Shown piece after piece: positions 1 to 9,098 of a stretch of 13,252 nucleotides of DNA; position 1 is the stretch's first letter; each line of letters starts with the position of its first letter. This DNA is from Opitutia bacterium UBA7441 (lineage in GTDB: Bacteria; Verrucomicrobiota; Verrucomicrobiia; Opitutales; Coraliomargaritaceae). The stretch is from assembly GCA_002480015.1 (NCBI GenBank), contig DLQD01000045.1, forward strand, positions 1-13,252, read 5' to 3'. Under the pieces are notes generated by a model that saw only the letters and a program-made list of their open reading frames with translations, was not told the DNA's origin and did not search any database. The translations under genes were made by a program, and so were the position numbers.

Positions 1-26
1 CATGTGATCTGCGCAAGACTACCCCT

Positions 27-647
27 GTGGCAGAGATCATCCATACGGAGGCACGCTGGCGTTCGCAACTCCCCCACTGGGAAGTGCGTGGCCATTGGCA
101 CTTCGTAACGATCCGCTGCCAGGGAAGTCTCCCGGCGCAAGCTCGGGAAAAAATAAAGAACATCCACCGTTCGCTCCAGGAAATCGAAGCCAACGATCCG
201 GCTTTCGCCCAATTGCAGCGTCAGTATTTCCTCACGACAGAAAAGTATCTCGATTCCGCGGAGGGCTTCGCCCCGTTAACCACATCTGCAATCTGCGAGC
301 GCATGCTATCCGCGCTCGAGAAGGTCGAAGAGGACGGATGGCACCTTGGCGAAGCGGTCATCATGCCCAACCATCTGCATTTCTTAATTACCCAGCAACC
401 GGTGCCATCGCTACCTCTGAAAGAAACGATCGAGCGTCTCAAGGGGCGCAGCGCACGCTGGGCCAACCAAGAGCTGAAACGATCCGGCCGATTCTGGCAG
501 GAGGACTGGTTCGACCGCTGGATGCGTCACGAAAGCGAGCGGCTGAAGACGATCCGATACATCCGCAATAATCCTGTAAAAGCGAGGCTCGCCCGCAATT
601 GGAAGGACTATCCATGGCGGATCAGCCGCTTCCCAGACGAGGTTTGA
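27..647 (+). CDS. REP-associated tyrosine transposase (RAYT, Y1_Tnp / TnpA_REP family)
   Basis: This is a single-strand DNA transposase-like protein of the HUH superfamily that, in characterised relatives, binds and cuts REP palindromes. The visible motifs are an N-terminal strand at residues 25-36 (HFVTIRCQGSLP), the metal-binding HxH at H116-L-H118 inside VIMPNHLHFLI, the WQEDWFDRWMR block at 158-167, and the nucleophile Tyr at Y178 in RYIRNNPVK. All active-site parts are present, so the protein looks intact. The first start codon in the window is a GTG at 27. The frame is open to the left edge of the window, so an upstream start is possible. Two palindromic units lie directly downstream (659-854) and have the GTAG foot expected of REP substrates, which supports the assignment. 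RAYTs are usually single-copy domesticated genes that spread REP elements in trans, and that role is inferred here. Confidence 0.9.
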   Translation: MAEIIHTEARWRSQLPHWEVRGHWHFVTIRCQGSLPAQAREKIKNIHRSLQEIEANDPAFAQLQRQYFLTTEKYLDSAEGFAPLTTSAICERMLSALEKVEEDGWHLGEAVIMPNHLHFLITQQPVPSLPLKETIERLKGRSARWANQELKRSGRFWQEDWFDRWMRHESERLKTIRYIRNNPVKARLARNWKDYPWRISRFPDEV

Positions 648-658
648 TCGTGGCCAAT

Positions 659-741
659 ACGTAGTGCGCTGCTTCAGCAAGCACTCTCAGGGCGCCGATG
701 GGACAAACCGCAACGAACCCTTGCTGAAGCTGCGGGCTACG
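659..741. repeat. REP/BIME palindromic unit, copy 1
   Basis: This 83-bp unit is built from two inverted REP-like halves. The left half begins GTAG (661-664), followed by a hairpin: GTGC (664-667), GCTG (668-671), loop CTT, CAGC (675-678), bulged AA, GCAC (681-684). The right half is the same element on the minus strand, starting with GTAG at 740-737 and a CCC/GGG stem base (734-736 with 718-720). A GTAG foot plus a bulged hairpin is the known layout of REPs recognised by RAYT proteins. The unit sits between the convergent RAYT and SDR-like genes, where it could also affect 3' ends of mRNA. Confidence 0.8.
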
Positions 742-771
742 GGGCGTCTATTCCAGAACTCGCATGCATTC

Positions 772-854
772 ACGTAGTGCGCTGCTTCAGCAAGCACTCT
801 CAGCGCGCCGAAGGGACAAACCGCAACGAACCCTTGCTGAAGCTGCGGGCTACG
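772..854. repeat. REP/BIME palindromic unit, copy 2
   Basis: This is a direct repeat of the unit at 659-741, in the same orientation and separated from it by a 30-bp unrelated spacer (742-771). I count 81 of 83 identical bases; the mismatches are 691 G versus 804 C, and 699 T versus 812 A. Both mismatches fall in the central linker between the two REP halves, so the hairpins and the GTAG feet are unchanged. The unit ends 20 bp before the stop codon of the minus-strand gene at 875. Confidence 0.8.
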
Positions 855-874
855 AATGAAATGACTCGCAACGC

Positions 875-2317
875 CTATTCCGAATCCGCTGAAGGCTTGG
901 ACACTTTTTTCGCGGCTTTCTTTTTCACGGTCTTCTTGGCGGCTTTCTTCGCGGGCGCTTTTTTGGCCGTCTTCTTGGCCGCTTTCTTGGCCGATTTCTT
1001 GGCCGCTTTTTTCACGGGTGCTTTCTTCGGCGCGTCGGGCTTCGGCTCGGGTTTCACCTCCGGTTTGTTGTCCGATTGCGATTTCTGATCCGACTGCGGT
1101 TGAGATGCCGACTGTCCTTTACCTTGAGGCTTGGGACGGCCTCGGCCAGAACGGCGCGATTTGGACTTCGGCTTGTCGCTACCTTGCCCGGACTCGGGCT
1201 GATGTTGCGCATCGGGCGACGGCTTGCGGTCTTCCCGACGTGCAGCGCCCTCTCTGGATGGGGATGCATCCTCCTGTGGCTTCTGGGAGCCGTCTTGCAG
1301 CGACTGGGCGTTGGGATTGCGGTTGCGTCCGCCCCGACGGCGGCCCCGGCGGCGTTTATTGGAAGAGCCCCCCTCCTGTGGGTCGAGGCGGTGCTCGGCC
1401 GCGGGCTTGCGATGCCCAGGCTTAACATCGGGCACATCGTAGCGCTCGGGATGGGCCTCAAAATCCTCAATCGCGGCGGCGATTCGGTCTTCCATCTCGT
1501 CGTCTGTGTAGGGGATGGTGCGTTCGACCTTGACCTTTTCCGGCGTCTGAATTTTCGGCTGTTCGGGCGGGCAGTATTCTTTGGGCGGCAAGACAACCGC
1601 GCAGTAAGGATCAAGCGGTTCGGGCAGCTCCGGCAAAACGTGGTCGGAATACGCGCTGCTACGAGGGTAGAGCACGAGCTCGGCCGGCACATTGGCAAAA
1701 TTGGGATCGATCAGATGCTCGACCGCACGGGCGACATCCTCGAGGTCGATGTGGGTTTGCGTACTACTCTGGACGGAAAGGGCGTCAGGCTCTGCATTCT
1801 GGCGGAGTACGAGATTCGTCACGCGCAGGCCAGTATCGCGAGCGCGATCGAAGAGCGCGGCATTCATACTGCGGAGGCCACCTTTGATCAGTGCGTTGAC
1901 CGCGCTTGCCGGATTGCCGCTCTTGTTAGCGGGGATGACGTTGATCAACTGGCCGCGGAAACGAAGTAGGTTGGGCAGCGCGAGCCGAGTCAACATAACA
2001 GGTCCAAGCAAGCCGATCTTAAGAACGGCTTCAAGGTTGCCGACGGACAGTTTCTCGAAAGCGGCGCCAGGTGTCACATCAAGCGCATGAATGAGCAGGT
2101 CGAGAGACTTTTCCTCGTCGAGGATGGCCTGCAGCGCACCCGACACAGCCGCGAGATCACTGAGGTCGACGGGATGTGCTTTGAACTGCGGGTCGGCGTA
2201 GGTGACTTTGGAAAAATTATTTCCGATCCCGTGGACGCGATAACCTTGGCGCACCAAACGTTGAATAAGGCTGAGTCCGAGAGGTGTCTCGGCTCCGGTG
2301 ACAATTGCAATGTCCAT
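875..2317 (-). CDS. Short-chain dehydrogenase-like protein with degenerate active site and histone-H1-like Lys/Ala tail
   Basis: This 480-aa protein has an SDR Rossmann core at about residues 1-220. The nucleotide-binding glycine motif TGAETPLG lies at 7-14. The usual YxxxK is N141-A-L-I-K145, and the catalytic Ser position 13 residues earlier is I128. Lys is therefore kept but Ser and Tyr are lost, and classical oxidoreductase chemistry is doubtful. Residues ~220-300 are a proline-rich/acidic linker. From ~300 to the end the chain is low-complexity: a basic patch at 321-332 (KRRRGRRRGGRN), a K/P/S/Q-rich stretch, and an AKK-repeat tail at about 431-471. Such a tail would bind DNA or RNA non-specifically, by analogy with histone H1-like bacterial proteins. 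The ATG start is chosen because the Rossmann strand begins at once; no Shine-Dalgarno is visible. It lies 173 bp downstream of the polyprenyl synthase on the same strand. Its function is unknown; a nucleic-acid-associated or regulatory SDR is an inference. Confidence 0.8.
   Translation of the reverse strand: MDIAIVTGAETPLGLSLIQRLVRQGYRVHGIGNNFSKVTYADPQFKAHPVDLSDLAAVSGALQAILDEEKSLDLLIHALDVTPGAAFEKLSVGNLEAVLKIGLLGPVMLTRLALPNLLRFRGQLINVIPANKSGNPASAVNALIKGGLRSMNAALFDRARDTGLRVTNLVLRQNAEPDALSVQSSTQTHIDLEDVARAVEHLIDPNFANVPAELVLYPRSSAYSDHVLPELPEPLDPYCAVVLPPKEYCPPEQPKIQTPEKVKVERTIPYTDDEMEDRIAAAIEDFEAHPERYDVPDVKPGHRKPAAEHRLDPQEGGSSNKRRRGRRRGGRNRNPNAQSLQDGSQKPQEDASPSREGAARREDRKPSPDAQHQPESGQGSDKPKSKSRRSGRGRPKPQGKGQSASQPQSDQKSQSDNKPEVKPEPKPDAPKKAPVKKAAKKSAKKAAKKTAKKAPAKKAAKKTVKKKAAKKVSKPSADSE
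905..1027 (-). repeat. Internal AKK-type repeat encoding the basic tail
   Basis: On the minus strand this segment encodes about 41 residues made almost only of Lys, Ala, Pro, Thr and Val in AKK/KKA/KKT periodicity. On the plus strand the repeat shows as recurring CTTGGCCGCTTTCTT-like units. Slippage or unequal exchange could change the tail length between strains. Confidence 0.7.
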
Positions 2318-2365
2318 AAACTGTAAGAAAGCGTCTCGGCTGGCGGAGAACTCCCGGACTGGGGT

Positions 2366-2384
2366 TCATCGAATACGCCGATGA
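2366..2384 (-). other. Small inverted repeat in the leader of the SDR-like gene
   Basis: TCATCG (2366-2371) and CGATGA (2379-2384) form a 6-bp stem with a 7-nt loop, about 50 nt upstream of the SDR-like start codon. It could be a leader hairpin or an operator. No clear promoter hexamers could be set around it, and a short stem like this can occur by chance. Confidence 0.25.
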
Positions 2385-2490
2385 GTCGTCGTTTGTGTAA
2401 AGTGTAAGAGCATCGTGCAACATGACGTTTTGCAATGATATTCCAGAAGGCATTCTGCGCGCACGCGGCGAAAAACCCTACCCTTCTATC

Positions 2491-3519
2491 CTATATATCG
2501 ATCCGTCCGAGCTGCGCACGGACAAGTCCGGCGATCTTCTGCATGGCCGCGACCGGTGGCAGCGCTTCGAATGGTGCCACTGCATCGGTCGCCTTTGCCA
2601 ACTCGCCCTCAAAGCTAGCCACGACTTCCTCGAAGATAGGGAACTCGCGTAAGCGCGCGGTAAAGTCGGCGGCCACGGTCTTATCGCCAGCCTTGAACCG
2701 GGCGAGCAAGGCCGCGCGCGCCTCCAAAGGAAGTTTTTCCAGAAGCAACAAAAGCGGCAGGGTGAATTTCCCCTTGTCGAGATCGGTGCCGAGCGTCTTG
2801 CCGATCATCGACTCATCGGCGTAGAGGTCGACGAGATCGTCGAAAATCTGGTAGGCGATCCCGAGGTGGCGACCGAAGCGTCCGGCAGCTTCGCTGAAAT
2901 CTTCCGGATAGCCCGCAACCTTGGCGCCGAGACGGCAAGCGACTTCAAAGAGCTCAGCTGTCTTCAGTTGAATCACCCGAAAGTAAAACGCGCGACTGTA
3001 GTTCACCTCGCCGCGCTGGTAGGTCTGAGCGATCTCGCCGGCGCAAACGCGGGCGGTAGCCTGTGCGACGGAGCGGCACACCTCGTTTGTATCGAATTCG
3101 GCGGCCAGCTTGAGGGCGTGCGAAAAAAGCACGTCGCCAATTAAGACTGCGGCGGCCGGACCGAACTTCTTGGCGGCGGTCTCCTGCCGGTGTCGCGTGT
3201 CGGCCTCGTCGAGGATGTCGTCGTGCACAAGGGTTGCGAGATGGACGAGTTCGATGACAGAGCCCAGACGAACCAGGTCCTCCGCCCGCCGTGCACCGGG
3301 CCCTTCCCAACCACTGTAGGCCACCAGCATGGGGCGCAGACGTTTCCCGCTGTGCCCGAAGACGTAGCGCACGTGCTCCTGGATCTCCGGCTCCAGCTCG
3401 GCCACCTGCGACTGCAAGAAGACGTCGAGGTCGTCGAGGTAAGGCTTCACCGGTTCATAGACTTCGGCAAAACCGGCGGCGGCCACTTTATCGGCCTCGG
3501 ACTGGGAGCGGAGGGACAT
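2491..3519 (-). CDS. ispB: Long-chain all-trans polyprenyl diphosphate synthase (IspB-like)
   Basis: The enzyme extends allylic diphosphates with isopentenyl diphosphate to build the isoprenoid side chain of a respiratory quinone. The 342-aa length is normal for the family. It shows G58-KRLRP near the start of the domain, the first Asp-rich motif D100-D-I-L-D104, K186-T187, and the second Asp-rich motif D227-D-L-V-D231, followed by GKTLGTDLDKGK at 240-251. The residues just before the first Asp-rich motif are small (A95 at -5, T96 at -4). In this family that fits a medium- or long-chain product and not C15/C20; the exact chain length cannot be read from sequence. The gene follows the alpha/beta hydrolase after 74 bp on the same strand and precedes the SDR-like gene, so a loose operon is possible. 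Its ATG has no Shine-Dalgarno but shares an 11-nt upstream motif with the SDR-like gene. Confidence 0.92.
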   Translation of the reverse strand: MSLRSQSEADKVAAAGFAEVYEPVKPYLDDLDVFLQSQVAELEPEIQEHVRYVFGHSGKRLRPMLVAYSGWEGPGARRAEDLVRLGSVIELVHLATLVHDDILDEADTRHRQETAAKKFGPAAAVLIGDVLFSHALKLAAEFDTNEVCRSVAQATARVCAGEIAQTYQRGEVNYSRAFYFRVIQLKTAELFEVACRLGAKVAGYPEDFSEAAGRFGRHLGIAYQIFDDLVDLYADESMIGKTLGTDLDKGKFTLPLLLLLEKLPLEARAALLARFKAGDKTVAADFTARLREFPIFEEVVASFEGELAKATDAVAPFEALPPVAAMQKIAGLVRAQLGRIDI

Positions 3520-3593
3520 ATTGTATGTAAGAAAGCAGGAAGGTGGGCGGGCGCAAAGTCAAACACGTGAAAAAGCTAGGACAAGTTTATGCC

Positions 3594-4370
3594 TTAGAGC
3601 CATGCGTCCAGCACTTCGAGGAAGCCTTTGCGGTTTTCCACATGCACGTTGTGCCCGGCGCTGGGGACGATCTCTTCGCGAAGGTGCGAAAACCAGTGCT
3701 GCATTTCTTCGGCGTCGTTGTCGTCGATAAAGTCGGAGTTCGCGCCGCGCACTAATAGGGCGGGACCGTGGTAGCAGTCGGTTTCCAAAAGGGAGTTTTG
3801 CCGGATGTGCGGCAGGCTGGCGTGGAGGGCGTCGATGTTGGCCTGCCATTTGTAGGCGCCGGTGGACTCGTCGCGCACGAGGTTGGTCAGGAGAAACTGG
3901 CGCATCGCCCAGGACGGCACCATCGTTTCGAGGAGCTCTTCGGCTTCCTTGCGACTGCCCAGCTCGGCCACGGGGATGCGCTTCATGGCTCGGAACTCGT
4001 TGTCGTGGTAGGGCGGATAGGGTTTGGCCGCGATCTCAACGACGACCAGCTTCTTGACAACCTCCGGGTTTTGGCAGGCGTAGCGCATGGCCACCTTGCC
4101 GCCGAGGCTGTGCCCCATGAGGTGGATCTCGTTGAGACCCTGCTCGTTGAGGTAGGTTTGCAGGTCGTCGCACAGCTCCGCCCAGCGCATGGCGTCGGCG
4201 TGCGGCGAGCGGCCGTGGTTGCGCAGATCGAGCGCATGCACGTCGAAGCGTGGCTGAAGCGCCTTGCCGATCGTCGTCCAATTGCGGGAAGCGCCCAAGA
4301 GCCCGTGCAGGATGACCAACGCCGGAGCCGCAGGGTTTTCAAAACGAAGGGAATATAAGGAAACTGCCAT
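3594..4370 (-). CDS. Alpha/beta hydrolase (YbfF-like esterase)
   Basis: This is a soluble alpha/beta-fold serine hydrolase. Counting from an optional GTG start at 4379 (261 aa), H25-GLLG is the oxyanion-hole motif, DLRNHGRS at 51-58 is a typical family strand, S91 in GHSLGG is the nucleophile, and H243 in SAGHNVH is the catalytic histidine. The acid is probably D216 in GANSDFI, although in YbfF relatives an acidic residue after strand 6 (here near E115) has also been considered. I prefer the ATG at 4370 (258 aa) because the core strand follows directly. The substrate is unknown; esterase or thioesterase activity on small acyl esters is a family-level inference. It is the first gene of the leftward set and is divergent from vapBC across 87 bp. 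Confidence 0.85.
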   Translation of the reverse strand: MAVSLYSLRFENPAAPALVILHGLLGASRNWTTIGKALQPRFDVHALDLRNHGRSPHADAMRWAELCDDLQTYLNEQGLNEIHLMGHSLGGKVAMRYACQNPEVVKKLVVVEIAAKPYPPYHDNEFRAMKRIPVAELGSRKEAEELLETMVPSWAMRQFLLTNLVRDESTGAYKWQANIDALHASLPHIRQNSLLETDCYHGPALLVRGANSDFIDDNDAEEMQHWFSHLREEIVPSAGHNVHVENRKGFLEVLDAWL

Positions 4371-4422
4371 AGCCGCCACTCAGAGAAGCGGAGAGCCTGC
4401 GGATTGCACGCCTATTTCTCAC

Positions 4423-4457
4423 TTGCGCACGATGACCATATTTATATATATTTATGC
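4423..4457 (+). promoter_or_regulatory. Probable vapBC promoter/operator, possibly giving a leaderless transcript
   Basis: TTGCGC (4423-4428) could act as the -35 box, with TATATA/TATATT (4445-4452) as the -10. The transcript would then start at or within a few bases of the ATG at 4458. The very AT-rich, near-palindromic tract 4439-4455 stands out from its GC-rich surroundings and is a natural operator for an autoregulating ribbon-helix-helix antitoxin. The hexamer placement is by eye. Confidence 0.4.
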
Positions 4458-4700
4458 ATGAGAACAACCATAGATATGCCTGATGCACTTATGCATCGAG
4501 TCAAAATGACTGCAGCACAACGCAAAACCACCTTCCGGGCTTTAGTAGTGGAAGCATTGGAGCGGACATTGGACGAGCCCGCGTCTTCATTTGAACTGAA
4601 GGACGCCTCCGTCGGCTCCACCCGCCGTGAAGATGTCGTCAGCAGCGCAGCCATCAACGAGTTGATCGACCAACAGCGTGAGGCCCGCTTCCACCCATGA
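4458..4700 (+). CDS. vapB: VapB-type antitoxin, ribbon-helix-helix
   Basis: This 80-aa antitoxin is expected to neutralise the downstream PIN toxin and to repress its own promoter. The N-terminus MRTTIDMPDALMHRVKMTA matches the RHH strand plus first helix (residues 1-20), and helix 2 covers about 24-38 (TTFRALVVEALERTL). Residues 40-80 are the flexible toxin-binding tail. The ATG at 4458 is chosen because the RHH strand begins there; an in-frame TTG at 4404 would only add a non-family leader. The stop codon overlaps the toxin start (ATGA, 4697-4700), the usual coupled arrangement. No Shine-Dalgarno is visible, consistent with a leaderless message. Confidence 0.85.
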   Translation: MRTTIDMPDALMHRVKMTAAQRKTTFRALVVEALERTLDEPASSFELKDASVGSTRREDVVSSAAINELIDQQREARFHP

Positions 4701-5131
4701 TCGCGCTCGACACCAACATCCTCGTGCATGCACACCGCAGGGATGCAAGCCTGCACGATGCCGCGCGCCGCAAAGTCAAGGAGACGGCCGAAAGCCTTCA
4801 ACCCTGGGCCATTGGCTACCACAGCTTGGTCGAATTTTACGGGATCGTGACCCACCCGAAGATCTGGAACACACCCTCCACACCGGAACAAGCGTGCCTC
4901 CAAATTGACGCTTGGCGGGCCGCCCCCGCCCTGCGGATACTCCATGATTCCTCGGACAGCCTAGAGCACTTAATGATTCTCAGCGTGCGAGCCAAAGTCC
5001 ACGGACCGCTGATCCACGATGCACGCATCGCAGCCTACTGTTTGAGCCACGGGGTTCGTGAACTGTGGACCGTCGACCGGGACTTCAGCCGTTTTCCGTC
5101 GCTTAAAACAAGGAACCCACTGGCCGATTAA
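4697..5131 (+). CDS. vapC: VapC-type PIN-domain toxin ribonuclease
   Basis: This 144-aa PIN protein is a metal-dependent endoribonuclease whose targets in characterised cases are tRNA or rRNA. The acidic active-site residues are all present: D5 in MIALDTNILVH, E46 in YHSLVEFYGI, D108 in LIHDARIAAY, and D127/D129 in LWTVDRDFSRF. It therefore looks intact and potentially toxic. It is translationally coupled to vapB by a 4-nt overlap. It ends 52 bp before mutS in the same direction, so read-through into mutS is possible. That 52-bp gap contains only a short palindrome (GATCA-GTAT-TGATC, 5138-5151) and no clear terminator. Confidence 0.88.
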   Translation: MIALDTNILVHAHRRDASLHDAARRKVKETAESLQPWAIGYHSLVEFYGIVTHPKIWNTPSTPEQACLQIDAWRAAPALRILHDSSDSLEHLMILSVRAKVHGPLIHDARIAAYCLSHGVRELWTVDRDFSRFPSLKTRNPLAD

Positions 5132-5183
5132 TCTCCGGATCAGTATTGATCTGCATTTCCGAATCCCTTGTATCGACGCTTTC

Positions 5184-7784
<2,601 letters not shown>

Positions 7785-7833
7785 ATCTATTTTGACTTGA
7801 AATTTCGGAATCTATTCCTATATTTCAAGGTAA
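7785..7833 (+). promoter_or_regulatory. AT-rich leader of the ATPase gene with direct and inverted repeats
   Basis: This 49-bp gap between the mutS stop and the ATPase start is much more AT-rich than both flanks. It contains an 8-bp perfect inverted repeat, CTTGAAAT (7796-7803) and ATTTCAAG (7822-7829). It also has a 9-bp direct repeat GAATCTATT (7783-7791 and 7808-7816). TTGACT (7792-7797) resembles a -35 box, but no -10 sits at a good spacing. AAGG (7827-7830) lies 3 nt before the ATG and may be a weak ribosome site. Confidence 0.4.
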
Positions 7834-8994
7834 ATGATTCGGCGCAGTCTACATACAGAGTTACAGAAACGCTTACAGCAAATGCCTGCAGTCGCGCTGC
7901 TCGGCTCTCGCCAAGTGGGTAAAACGACACTCGCCAAAGGGCTGGAATTGGAAAAAGCATGTCATTATCTGGATCTCGAACGACCTTCCACCCTCGCCAA
8001 ACTGAGCGATCCGGAACTCTACCTGTCCCAGTTCGACGATGCACTCGTCATACTCGACGAAATCCAGCGCGTTCCCGAACTCTTCCCTCTACTACGTAGC
8101 CTAATCGACGACAGGCGCAGTCGGGGCGAGCGCACCGCCCAATTCTTAATTTTAGGTTCTGCCTCAGCGGAATTGCTGCAACAAAGCTCGGAAACACTTG
8201 CCGGACGCATCAGCTATCTGGAACTCACGCCGCTTAATCTACTGGAACTCCCGCAACCCGCCGAAAATCTTTCAAGGCACTGGTTTCGGGGGGGCTACCC
8301 CGAAAGCTATCTGAGCACAGACGACGACAGCTCAATGCAATGGTGCGAAGACTTCCTATTGAGCTACACTGAGCGCTACCTGCCTCAGATGGGGACGAAC
8401 TCGACGCCGATTCAACTGCGACGCCTCTGCAGCATGCTTGCCCACCAACAAGGCAGCACAGTCAATATGAGCCAATTGGGAAACTCCCTAGGCATCGACG
8501 GAAAAACCGTGCGTCACTATGTCGATCTATTGGAAGGCCTCTTTCTGGTGCGTCGGCTCCCGGCATGGAGTCGCAATGCCGGCAAGCGCCTCGTCAAAAC
8601 TCCCAAGACCTACATTCGAGACACCGGGCTACTCCACAGATTAGCGGGACTGTTCGACCTCGAAGCGCTCCTTGGTCATCCAGTCTGCGGCCACTCGTGG
8701 GAAGGCTACTGCATTGAGCAAATTATACAGCGCCTCCCAAGCGGCACTCGGGCCAGCCACTATCGCACACACGCCGGAGCCGAGGTGGATCTGGTCTTAG
8801 AAGACGCCGATGGGTCGTGCACAGCCATTGAGATCAAGCGCACGCTATCGCCTAAACTCACTCCCGCCTTTCGCGAAAGCATGGCCACCCTCAACGCCAC
8901 CCAAGGCTACTACATCACGCCGGAAGGCGCCCCATACCCGCTCGCCGACAAGATTGAGGCGATCAACTTACGCGACTTCCTCGAACAGCTTTAA
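7834..8994 (+). CDS. AAA ATPase with C-terminal DUF4143 domain (AAA_14/DUF4143)
   Basis: This 386-aa P-loop ATPase has Walker A G24-SRQVGKT31, Walker B LVILD75-E76, and a sensor-like GSAS at 108-111. A winged-helix-like middle region spans about 195-245 (LGIDGKTVRHYVDLLEGLFLV). The C-terminal DUF4143 part has an acidic/lysine set (E290, D319 in AEVD, E333-I-K335) that resembles a PD-(D/E)XK nuclease fold. The length and natural end (…LRDFLEQL) are normal for the family, so it is intact. The biological role of this family is poorly known; it is common as a single accessory gene in bacteria and archaea. It sits exactly between the mutS stop codon and a second mutS tail, which marks it as an insertion. 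Its codon use (TTA, CTA, CAA, more A+T) also looks less GC-biased than mutS. Confidence 0.88.
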   Translation: MIRRSLHTELQKRLQQMPAVALLGSRQVGKTTLAKGLELEKACHYLDLERPSTLAKLSDPELYLSQFDDALVILDEIQRVPELFPLLRSLIDDRRSRGERTAQFLILGSASAELLQQSSETLAGRISYLELTPLNLLELPQPAENLSRHWFRGGYPESYLSTDDDSSMQWCEDFLLSYTERYLPQMGTNSTPIQLRRLCSMLAHQQGSTVNMSQLGNSLGIDGKTVRHYVDLLEGLFLVRRLPAWSRNAGKRLVKTPKTYIRDTGLLHRLAGLFDLEALLGHPVCGHSWEGYCIEQIIQRLPSGTRASHYRTHAGAEVDLVLEDADGSCTAIEIKRTLSPKLTPAFRESMATLNATQGYYITPEGAPYPLADKIEAINLRDFLEQL

Positions 8995-8996
8995 TC

Positions 8997-9089
8997 AACC
9001 CCTCCCACAATCTCCTGCACAAGCGTATGAAAAAGGAAAAATCCAGCAGCGACACCAAAGACGAAGACGACCAGCTGGCGCTGTTTTAG
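8997..9089 (+). pseudogene. mutS: Displaced second copy of the mutS 3' end
   Basis: Read in the frame that ends TAG at 9087-9089, this stretch encodes SHNLL[H]KRMKKEKS[S]SDT[K]DEDDQLALF and matches the last 28 residues of MutS at 25 positions. At the DNA level I count about 70 of 84 identical bases (7698-7781 versus 9003-9086). About 11 of the 14 differences are synonymous. Weaker similarity reaches back to about 8997, only 2 nt after the ATPase stop. It has no start codon of its own with a ribosome site and is not in frame with the ATPase, so it is best read as a remnant and not an expressed gene. Confidence 0.85.
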
Positions 9090-9098
9090 GAAAACTCC

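Noticed and set aside
1076..1969. Long open frame on the plus strand opposite the SDR-like gene
   Set aside because: The minus-strand product shows a clear Rossmann core and a coherent tail; the antisense product has no recognisable motif and results from GC-biased codon use.
5138..5151. GATCA-GTAT-TGATC palindrome before mutS
   Set aside because: The arms are only 5 bp and not followed by a T-tract; such a match is expected by chance.
5058..5183. Upstream extension of mutS by 42 codons
   Set aside because: It overlaps vapC in another frame and lacks MutS-like sequence; the conserved N-terminus starts just after the ATG at 5184.
8992..9089. Read-through fusion of the ATPase with the second mutS tail
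   Set aside because: The ATPase frame ends in TAA and the tail is in a different frame; no slippery site is visible.
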